Part shown: piece by piece, positions 51,293-61,582 of the stretch
Numbering within the stretch: the stretch's first letter is position 1
Layout: each line of letters starts with the position of its first letter
Origin: Lysobacterales bacterium
GTDB taxonomy: Bacteria > Pseudomonadota > Gammaproteobacteria > Xanthomonadales > Xanthomonadaceae
Assembly: GCA_014946745.1 (NCBI GenBank)
Contig: JADCRD010000001.1
Coordinates: 1,116,001 to 1,180,000, forward strand
Direction: 5' to 3'
Length of the DNA: 64,000 nt
The notes under the pieces: generated by a model
What the model was told of the DNA's origin: nothing
The model's input: only the letters and a program-made list of their open reading frames with translations
Database searches by the model: none
Position numbers and translations under genes: made by a program

Positions 51293-52470
51293 CGGCTCAA
51301 ATCCACCCACACCAGCCGGTGATCGCTCGCCGTCACCCAGTCACTGCCCGGTGCGCCGCGCTTCGGCCAGAACACGCCCGCGTCCAGCACCTTGAAGCCT
51401 TTCGAGGGCAGCACGTAGTCAACGCGCATGGTCCCGCGTCTGGGGCTGAACTGCGCGGTCTCGGTGTTGGGGTCGCCCTGCTGGGCCAGCTCGGCGCCGT
51501 TGCCGGGTTGGAAGGTGAGCGAGGCCTCCAGGCTGCCCTCGCTGCGTGGCGCGGGCTCCGACTGAACGCGCGGGTGTTCGAGCAGGCCTTGGATGGCGCC
51601 CGGCAGGCTGTCGCCTTCGACCGGGTCCGCGTTGAGATCGCCTGCGATCACGAACTGTGCATCCGCCGCCAGCGGTCCGCGCCGGCCCTGGTCATCGACC
51701 ATCCAGTCGGCGCCATCGAGGTAGTCGCGCCACAGCTTCAGCTCGTCGTGATTGCGCACCTTGTTGCGGCTTTCGGGGCCATCGAAGGCGGGCGGGGTGG
51801 GGTGGGCGGCGAGCAGGTGCAGGCGGCCCAGCGGCGTATCGATGGGCAGGTCCCAGTGCGACTTCGAGGACAGGCGCAATTGCGCCCAGATGTCGGCCGG
51901 ATACCACGGTTCCTTGGCATCGGGCAACTGCGGCTGCAGAGCGCCCGGTAGATCCGCCCAGCGCAGCTTCTGGAAGGTGCGCGCTGCTTCCAGGTCGATC
52001 GGAAAGCGCGACAGCACGAGCATGCCGTACTGCCCCGGATGACGGCCGAAGCCCCAGGCATCGCCGGGGTCGCCAAGCTGGCCGTTCTGGTCGAGGTCAA
52101 GACCGCTCGGCTCGCCGGTGTTGACCGGCGCGTGGAATGCGTAGGGATAGTCCAGAGGTTCAAGCCCGAACTGACCGACAGCGAGGTAGCGCTCGCGGAA
52201 CAGCCGCGCTGCCTCGCCCGCCTCGTCGCGGTCGAGTTCGTTGAGCAGCAGGATGTCCGGCCGCACCGACTGGATCACCGCGGCCAGCTGGCGCGCCTGT
52301 GCGTCCTCCCCGCGCAGGCGTTCAAGCACGGCGCCGGGCTGGTCCTCCGTGAGGGCGAGGTTGTAGGTGGCGACGCGAATCTTCACGGCAGGGCGCTCTT
52401 CGGCCGCGGGGGCCACGGCGGTGGCGGCGAGGCCGAGCAGCAGGGCGCCGGTTCTGAGCAGGGCGTGCAT
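51286..52470 (-). CDS. Secreted endonuclease/exonuclease/phosphatase-family protein
   Basis: 394 residues from ATG 52470 with a signal peptide ([22 protein letters not shown]). The EEP fold is shown by ATYNLAL near the start, [33 protein letters not shown] (metal Asp/Asn), and the C-terminal [10 protein letters not shown]. It is a metal-dependent hydrolase of phosphodiesters, possibly periplasmic or extracellular DNase/phosphatase activity. The start lies divergently from gcvP and its riboswitch. Confidence 0.88.
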   Translation of the reverse strand: MHALLRTGALLLGLAATAVAPAAEERPAVKIRVATYNLALTEDQPGAVLERLRGEDAQARQLAAVIQSVRPDILLLNELDRDEAGEAARLFRERYLAVGQFGLEPLDYPYAFHAPVNTGEPSGLDLDQNGQLGDPGDAWGFGRHPGQYGMLVLSRFPIDLEAARTFQKLRWADLPGALQPQLPDAKEPWYPADIWAQLRLSSKSHWDLPIDTPLGRLHLLAAHPTPPAFDGPESRNKVRNHDELKLWRDYLDGADWMVDDQGRRGPLAADAQFVIAGDLNADPVEGDSLPGAIQGLLEHPRVQSEPAPRSEGSLEASLTFQPGNGAELAQQGDPNTETAQFSPRRGTMRVDYVLPSKGFKVLDAGVFWPKRGAPGSDWVTASDHRLVWVDLSRE

Positions 52471-52543
52471 GCGGGTGTCCGCCGATGGAGGACGCGCAGG
52501 ATAGCCGAGTCGCTTCCGCGTCGAAGCTGTCCTCACGGCCGCG

Positions 52544-52552
52544 TGCTAGCAT
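52544..52552 (+). promoter_or_regulatory. Candidate extended -10 promoter of gcvP
   Basis: TGCTAGCAT is an extended -10 (TGN-TAGCAT). It would start transcription about 7-10 bases downstream, just at the first base of the riboswitch, which fits the required leader. The -35 region is weak, as is usual for extended -10 promoters. Confidence 0.45.
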
Positions 52553-52561
52553 TCGGCCGCC

Positions 52562-52781
52562 ACGCGGGAGAGACCTGCCGGCCTTCGGGTCGGTCGGCGC
52601 CGAAGGAGCAACCGCCCCGGAAACTCTCAGGCAAAAGGACCGGGTGGCCCGGCTGACGCGTCTGCGACTGCAGGCACGCGCCGTGCGCAGCACGCATCTG
52701 GAGAGAGACCCGGCGCCTTCTGCATTGCGCCTCGGGTCCGCCGACGGGATAACGCTCTCAGGCGAACAGACAGATGGGGCG
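52562..52781 (+). ncRNA. Tandem glycine riboswitch
   Basis: Two consecutive aptamers. Aptamer 1 (about 52562-52653) has GGGAGAGACC, CGCCGAAGGAGCAACC and CTCTCAGGCAAAAGGACC. Aptamer 2 (about 52696-52781) has GGAGAGAGACC, CGCCGACGGGATAACG and CTCTCAGGCGAACAGACAG. These are the conserved J and P3 elements of the glycine-binding family. It lies 170 bases upstream of gcvP, where a cis-acting on-switch raises expression of the glycine cleavage system when glycine is present. Confidence 0.95.
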
Positions 52782-52952
52782 CCCACGCCGGACGGGTTGT
52801 CGTCCGGTTGCCGAGCGCCGCCCCGTGTCCAGAATCCGCACACCCATCACGCTCGATTGCTCGCGCCCAGCGCGCGGCGGCGTTTGCGTGTCCGTGTGCC
52901 TGCGACGCGCGACGCCGCTGATCGATTGCCCCTCGCCCCAGGTGCCCGCGCC

Positions 52953-55832
<2,880 letters not shown>

Positions 55833-55845
55833 GGCACTGAGCAAC

Positions 55846-55871
55846 CCGCGCCCCCGGTCGAAGGGGCGCGG
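55846..55871 (+). terminator. Candidate gcvP terminator hairpin
   Basis: CCGCGCCCC and GGGGCGCGG form a perfect 9-bp stem with an 8-base loop, 14 bases after the gcvP stop. No T-run follows, so intrinsic termination is only a possibility. Confidence 0.4.
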
Positions 55872-56270
55872 ATACAGACCGCGTTGGATTCGGAGCACCG
55901 ACGGGGCCTTGGTACAGGCCGAACGTCGGCGTTCTACCTGTCGACCACTGGCGTTTCCTGCGGTGCGGCGCTTGCTTGGAGGTGTACCTCCGGTTCCCGG
56001 CACCGCCCCCGGGCAGACTGTCGTGACCGCGGAGGCGCAGCGGAACTCGCAATGGCCCCTTGATCGCGGACCCGGCTGCCGACGCTCGTACGGGGTCGAT
56101 GCCGGCGCTGCTGCGCGGTGCGGTCTTGCGCCAGCGATCAGCGAGAATCGGGTGTAGTCCACTCGCCGCAGGGCAGGGCGCGCGCCGCTCGAAACGCAGG
56201 GATCACGTGCCCGTGTCGGCTGTTTGGATTTCCTTTACTGCTCAGGCGCTCCGTCGTGGAGTCTCGATGC
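55872..56270. other. Intergenic stretch, nothing recognised
   Basis: About 400 bases between the gcvP hairpin and the cupredoxin-like gene. No protein-coding frame with family character, RNA gene or repeat seen elsewhere in the window was found. The promoter of the following gene presumably lies at its right end, but no clear boxes were seen. Confidence 0.4.
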
Positions 56271-56828
56271 ATGCGTCGATCCACCGGATTCTTCCTCCTC
56301 GTCGGCGGGCTCTTCGCGATGCTCGGGGCCGGCGCGTGCTGGGGTGACGTTGTCCGGGTGCAGGTGCTCGATGCCTCGGGACAGCCGCTGCCCGAGGCGG
56401 TGGTCAGCGTGGCTGGCCTTGGCGCAAGTGCGCCCCCGGCGGACGTCACCCTGGATCAGCGCAAGCTGCGTTTCGAGCTGAGGGTGCTTGCCGTTGGTCG
56501 CGAGGGCAACGTGCGCTTTCTCAACGGTGACCGCGTCAATCATCACGTCTATTCGTTTTCGCCGGTGCAGCGCTTCGACCTTCGTGCGAAGCGCGGCGAG
56601 GACGGTCATTCGATCCGTTTCGATACGGCGGGCACGGTGGTGGTCGGCTGCAACATTCACGACTGGATGCTGGGCTTCATCCGAGTGGTCGACAGTGAGC
56701 ACTTCGCCGTCACGGACGCCAACGGTGAGGCGACGCTTGACGTGCCCACGCCGTGGCCCGAGGCCGTGCTGATGACGTCCCGACCGTTCAAGCCGGAACT
56801 CTGGCTAGAGTCGCCGGACTATCGCTGA
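56271..56828 (+). CDS. Cupredoxin-like exported protein (methylamine-utilisation type)
   Basis: 185 residues from ATG 56271. A signal peptide (FFLLVGGLFAMLGAGACWG) is followed by a carboxypeptidase-regulatory-like beta segment VRVQVLDASGQPLPEAVVSVAG. A cupredoxin-like region then shows probable type 1 copper ligands: His in RVNHHVYSFSP, and Cys, His and Met in GCNIHDWMLGF. Such proteins are annotated as methylamine-utilisation proteins, but no other methylamine gene is here. It is probably a periplasmic electron-transfer or copper protein. Confidence 0.8.
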   Translation: MRRSTGFFLLVGGLFAMLGAGACWGDVVRVQVLDASGQPLPEAVVSVAGLGASAPPADVTLDQRKLRFELRVLAVGREGNVRFLNGDRVNHHVYSFSPVQRFDLRAKRGEDGHSIRFDTAGTVVVGCNIHDWMLGFIRVVDSEHFAVTDANGEATLDVPTPWPEAVLMTSRPFKPELWLESPDYR

Positions 56829-57061
56829 GGCATCGACCGTCTCGCGCCTCGGCTGTTCCTGCTTTCGGTGGGTCGCTGGAGAGGGTGATTGGATTTCCGG
56901 CTCTTCGCGGGCCGTTGCGCGCAGCTTGCCGGGATACTACGCCAGCCTGCGCCAGCACTAAACCACCGCGCCGCGGACGGCGCGGATGCTGGACTTCGAC
57001 GGGCTGAACGCAGTGATCGGCACCCCGAGCTGCTGGCGCAAGGGCGGCGGCACGAAGGTTC

Positions 57062-60000
57062 CTAGGTGAACACCACCGACATCGATCCCAGCGGGTGGAC
57101 GGTGTCCCAGTGCCCAGTGGCCAAGTTGATGGCCCGGACCGGGCGGCGCCGGATTCTTTCCAGCGACATGAAGGATTGGAGTTGCTTGGACGACTGGCCC
57201 AGGTAGCAGATCAGGCTGGAGCCGGTCGGCGGCTGCGGAGCGCCGTTCTGATAGTAGGTCAGCACCATGTAGGTGTCGAAGTTCGCCGGGAACATCATCG
57301 GCAGGGTGTAGGTCTGGTTCGGGTCGGAGATGGTCAACACGTCCGTGTTCAGCCCGTCGGTTTTGCCGTTCGGCCCTGGTACCGTGAACTGGAACTGCGC
57401 GCCGATCGGCATGTTCGTGCACTTCACCCCGACCTGAGCGATGCCGGGACTGGGCGGGCCGGCGATGGGAAACTTTTTCTGCCAGGTCGGCAGCGTTCTC
57501 TGAACCGCCTGCGTGTTGCGCCAACCGAACCAGTCGTTCGTGAGGATGAAGGTGACCAGGTCGTTGAAGCTCTGGAAGTTGCCGGGGTCGGGTTGCCAGG
57601 GCGGCGAATCCTGCGGGTTTTCCGCCATCGAGATCAGGCAGTAGTGGTTGCCGTCAGTCAGCACGGGCGGCGACCACAGAAAGGGCTGCTTCGTCGTCAT
57701 CAGCTGCCCCGCAGTGGCGTTGTTGTAGATGATATTGGTCGAGTCCTGGTAGTTCTGCCCCACGGTGCCCACGGTGATCTTGTCCGTCATCCACTGGTTC
57801 GGCCACAGCACGATGTTGCTGACCGCGTAAGCCAACCAGAAGCGTGGATCGACATCCGGCGGCGGGTTGAACGATGAGGCGTTGTTCAGGCCGCGCAAGT
57901 ACACGTAGTTCACCTGCCCCTGGCTGACCGCGTTGCCGAAGTCCTTGGCGTACCCCAGGTCGGTGATTAGCGTGGTGGGGTCGAGCAGCGCCGGCCTGTT
58001 CTGCGCGTCCACCGACAGCACGATGTCGGGGCAGGCGGAGAACGTGCCGCCGTTGTGGCCGGGTGTGTCGCCCGGCTGGTGCCGGATGAAGACGCCCTTT
58101 TGCTGCGGGCCCGTCGCCAGCGCCCTGAACAGCCGGGTCGCGCGGGCGGCCCTCGGCATCGGCCGCACCTGCCCGGCGACCGTGAGCCGGCCGGAGCCGG
58201 TGGCGACGAACAGGCGCGACTGGTCGCCCGACACCGCGATGCCCATGGGCAGCGACAGGCTGGTCGGCCAGGTGATGGTCTGCAGGAAGCGCAGCGACAA
58301 GGTGTCGATCACCCGCACGGAGCCATTGGTCTGGTCGGTGGCGAACAGCCGCGTGCCGTCGGGCGAGATCGCCATCGACTGGATCGACACGGTCGACACG
58401 GGTTCGGTCAGCGGGAAGGCCTGGATTGCCTTCGCCGCGGTGTCGATGACGTAGAAGACCGTGTTGGCGCCTTGCTGCACCGCGAGATAGGCCTTGCGCC
58501 CGTCGCCGGCCATGACGAAGCCCTGAGCGATCTGCCCGGGCGCCGCCAGCGGCGACGGATTGACCGACACATTGCCGGCTCCGTCGCGGGTGGCGACCCA
58601 AACCTGCCCGTTGGTGCTGTCGTACACGTACGCGGCCGACCCGTCGGGCGCGGCCACCAGCGGGACGCTCAAGGCGTTGAAGCTGGCGGTGTACAGCGGC
58701 ACGTCGGCCGTCACCTGCCAGCTGCCGCCCGCCTGCGCCTGGATGACCACGAGGCTGTAGGCGTTGTCACCGTCGCGGCTGACGGTGAAAACCGTCTGGC
58801 CGTCGGCCGAACTGGCCAGCCCCAGGGGCTGGCGCATCGCCACGCCGCCCTTGGGCGGCATGGCCACCGGGTCGCCCAGCTGCAGGCCCACGCAGTCCAG
58901 CGGGTAGCAGCCGCTCTGTCCCAGAATCGACAGGAACCCGGTGTTGAAGCTGGGCAGGGTCGGCACCGTGAGGCCGATGATCTTGCGGTCCTTGAAGACC
59001 GGCGTGACGGTTTGCGACTGCACGCCATACACCTGCAGGCCCACGGCCGGCTGGATGTGCGAATGCGAAACCGACGCATCCGCCCATGCGAAGACCCGCT
59101 GCAAGTCGGGGCTGGCCACGGCGTTGCTGATCAGGCCGTTGCAGTTGGCGCTCGCCGGCTGGCCCAGGTAAGTCTGCAAGGAGACCACGCTCAGGCTTGG
59201 GCCGCCGACCAGAGCGATCATGCCGTCCGGGCTGATGCTGATATCGGTCGAGCCTGCCGCGACCGTGACGGGCGCGCCGATCAAGGCGCGCTTGGCCAGG
59301 CTGATCATGGCGATCCGGCCGTTGGCCGTGTCCAGCGCGAAGGCGTAGGTGCCCGACGGGTCCAGCGCGACAGCCGTCGGCTTTCCGCCTACGTTCACCA
59401 CCGCCTGGTTGGCGACCGTCGGCATGGTCGCATCGAGGATGCGCACGGTGCCGTCGCCGCAGCCCACCACGAGGCTGTTGGCGTCGGGGGTGACCGCGAG
59501 GCCCGCCGCGCCGGGCAGGTTGGCGATCGTCTGGATGGCCTGGTAGCTGCCGTCGATCGCGCGCCCGAACTGCGACACCGTGCCGTCGGCGGTGTTGCTC
59601 ACGAAAACCTGCGCGCCCGAGGGCAGCGCGGCGACCCCGCTCGTGCCGGTCCCGGCCGCCACACGCGTCACCGTTCCCGCCACCGTGTCGATCGCTGCCA
59701 GCCATCCGGGGCTGGCGCCATTCGCCACAGCGGCATACAGCATGCCGCCGGGCGCCATGGCCAGCTGGCCCGGTGTACCGCCCACCGCGAAGCTGGTGCC
59801 TGCCTCGAACGACCAGGGCGGTGTGTCGGTGGTGGTGGTGACGGCCACGGCGACCACCGCCCCGCCCGCAGCGTCCGCGGCATAGAAGGCGCTGCCGTCG
59901 GGCGCGAACGCGATGGACTTGGGCTGGCCGCCCACCGTGACGCTGGCGATTTCCTGGTAGCTGGCCGTGCTGCGGATGGACACGCGGCCGCCCGCCATGC

Positions 60001-61582
60001 CGGCGGCGACATAGCTGGCGCCCGGCGCGGCGACCGGCCCGGCCATGGCCTGGCCGACCGCGGCGACCTTCTGCTGCAGCTGGAAGGCGGGCACGTAGCA
60101 TTTCCAGCGCTGCAGCGGATCGAGCTGGCCCGTGATCGACAGCGTGTACATCTGCGGCTCGGTGATGTTCGCGTCGGTCGAGGCCAGGGCGCTGAAGTTC
60201 TGCCCGATCACCCCCGTCTCGCTGCTCTCTAGCTGCAGGGCCGTGCCGGCGCCCGCGTTGAGCGCCCAGCTCAGGTTCACCGTGGCGCTGCCGCTGCTAA
60301 AGTCGTCGGCGGCGATAGCGCCCGGCGTGGCGGTGAGCCGGTTGAGCACCGGCACCACCATGGCCTTGGTGCTGGCGATCGCGCTGTTGTTGCGCGCCGG
60401 ACCGCCGGCACCATAGGCAGTGAGCGAGAAGGTGGTGGTCCTGTCGATGGTCGTGGGAAAGCTGGTCAGGCCCGTCACGTTGTGGTTGCCGGGCTGCAAT
60501 TCCAGGCTGGTGGCGTCGGCCGTTGTCCAGTTCAGCGTCACGGCCGCGCTGCCGCCGGTCAGCTCGCTGAGCGGGGGCGTGACGTGGAAGTCGATGATCT
60601 GCACGTGGGGCTGCTTCTGCAGCGTGAACGAGAAGGTGCCGTCCTTGTAGCCCGGCACGCCGGAATAGCTCAAGAGAACCAGCGTCGGCCCCGGCCGCAG
60701 GCTGCTCACCAGCGGCGAGAAGTCGAAAGCCACCGGCTGGCCGCCCGCCGAAGGGATGGCCTGGCCTTCGGGCAGCGTGAAGTTCCAGCTGCGGCCGGCG
60801 GTGCCCGCGACGTTGCTGATGGACCATTGCGTGCCCTGGGGCTGGGGGATGGAGATGGCGCTGCCCTGCTCGGGCGTCATCAACGCGCCGTAGCCGACCG
60901 CGTCGGCCGCGTACACCACCGACAGGTTGAACACGGTCTGCGCCCCGGCGTTGACCGTCGGCTGGCCATCCTTCGGTGCAAGGATCAGCTGTAGCTGATT
61001 CGCGACCGGCGGGTAGCTGGGCGTGCTCAGGTTCACGGTGTCCGGTGAAATCCGGAACTCCAGCACGTCGTGCAGGTCCTGCTTGCCGCTGGCCGGGTAG
61101 GCGAGCGCCACGCTCGTCGAATACATTGCCGCGTACGGTCCCGTGGCGATGCCCGGCACGTGGAAGATGTCGAGGTTGATCGCCACCGTCGGCGTGCCGG
61201 GGCTGTCCGGCAGGACGAAGCCCGTGAGCGCGAACGAGACCGTCTGGCCGGCCGCCACCTCAACGGTGGAGACAGGCGTGATCGCGACCATGTTGTCCTG
61301 CGCATAGGCCGCGGAGGTCCAGCCCTCGGCGGTCAGAAGCAGGGCCTGCAGGGTGGCGGCGTCCAGCTGCAGCGCGGTGAGGTCCAGGTAGATCAGTGTT
61401 TGCGCCGACGCGCCCGCGCTCTCGTAAGGCACCAGCGTTCCCGGCGTCAGGGTGGTGGCCGCACCGAACGTGACCGACAGCGTGGCCTGGTTGTCGGCGG
61501 GGTCGCTGCTGATGTAGAGCGTGTTGGACGCCCCGGGATTGCCGAGCTCGAAGCTTGTCGGGACGTTGAGTGCGGCGATCAT
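57062..61582 (-). CDS. Giant multidomain beta-propeller protein, unknown function
   Basis: 1506 residues; ATG 61582 preceded by AGGAG at good spacing, overlapping the upstream gene by 4 bases (ATGA). No signal peptide or membrane helix is seen (start MIAALNVPTSFELGNPG). By eye the order is: two beta-rich N-terminal regions (about 1-130 and 130-290); two Ig-like domains (about 327-406 and 407-500, e.g. AAVTLNWTTADATSLELQPG); and YVTN/NHL-like propeller units (about 503-1134, e.g. AFAPDGSAFYAADAAGG, MAISPDGTRLFATDQTNGSV), enough for one or two propellers. A C-terminal region (about 1135-1506) has LWSPPVLTDGNHYCLISM. No catalytic motif was recognised. It is probably an adhesion, scaffold or secreted structural protein. 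Confidence 0.85.
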   Translation of the reverse strand: MIAALNVPTSFELGNPGASNTLYISSDPADNQATLSVTFGAATTLTPGTLVPYESAGASAQTLIYLDLTALQLDAATLQALLLTAEGWTSAAYAQDNMVAITPVSTVEVAAGQTVSFALTGFVLPDSPGTPTVAINLDIFHVPGIATGPYAAMYSTSVALAYPASGKQDLHDVLEFRISPDTVNLSTPSYPPVANQLQLILAPKDGQPTVNAGAQTVFNLSVVYAADAVGYGALMTPEQGSAISIPQPQGTQWSISNVAGTAGRSWNFTLPEGQAIPSAGGQPVAFDFSPLVSSLRPGPTLVLLSYSGVPGYKDGTFSFTLQKQPHVQIIDFHVTPPLSELTGGSAAVTLNWTTADATSLELQPGNHNVTGLTSFPTTIDRTTTFSLTAYGAGGPARNNSAIASTKAMVVPVLNRLTATPGAIAADDFSSGSATVNLSWALNAGAGTALQLESSETGVIGQNFSALASTDANITEPQMYTLSITGQLDPLQRWKCYVPAFQLQQKVAAVGQAMAGPVAAPGASYVAAGMAGGRVSIRSTASYQEIASVTVGGQPKSIAFAPDGSAFYAADAAGGAVVAVAVTTTTDTPPWSFEAGTSFAVGGTPGQLAMAPGGMLYAAVANGASPGWLAAIDTVAGTVTRVAAGTGTSGVAALPSGAQVFVSNTADGTVSQFGRAIDGSYQAIQTIANLPGAAGLAVTPDANSLVVGCGDGTVRILDATMPTVANQAVVNVGGKPTAVALDPSGTYAFALDTANGRIAMISLAKRALIGAPVTVAAGSTDISISPDGMIALVGGPSLSVVSLQTYLGQPASANCNGLISNAVASPDLQRVFAWADASVSHSHIQPAVGLQVYGVQSQTVTPVFKDRKIIGLTVPTLPSFNTGFLSILGQSGCYPLDCVGLQLGDPVAMPPKGGVAMRQPLGLASSADGQTVFTVSRDGDNAYSLVVIQAQAGGSWQVTADVPLYTASFNALSVPLVAAPDGSAAYVYDSTNGQVWVATRDGAGNVSVNPSPLAAPGQIAQGFVMAGDGRKAYLAVQQGANTVFYVIDTAAKAIQAFPLTEPVSTVSIQSMAISPDGTRLFATDQTNGSVRVIDTLSLRFLQTITWPTSLSLPMGIAVSGDQSRLFVATGSGRLTVAGQVRPMPRAARATRLFRALATGPQQKGVFIRHQPGDTPGHNGGTFSACPDIVLSVDAQNRPALLDPTTLITDLGYAKDFGNAVSQGQVNYVYLRGLNNASSFNPPPDVDPRFWLAYAVSNIVLWPNQWMTDKITVGTVGQNYQDSTNIIYNNATAGQLMTTKQPFLWSPPVLTDGNHYCLISMAENPQDSPPWQPDPGNFQSFNDLVTFILTNDWFGWRNTQAVQRTLPTWQKKFPIAGPPSPGIAQVGVKCTNMPIGAQFQFTVPGPNGKTDGLNTDVLTISDPNQTYTLPMMFPANFDTYMVLTYYQNGAPQPPTGSSLICYLGQSSKQLQSFMSLERIRRRPVRAINLATGHWDTVHPLGSMSVVFT

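Noticed and set aside
58055-60232. A 725-codon plus-strand frame opposite the beta-propeller gene
   Set aside because: Biased Arg/Ala/Gly composition; the opposite strand has a strong ribosome site and recognisable propeller repeats.
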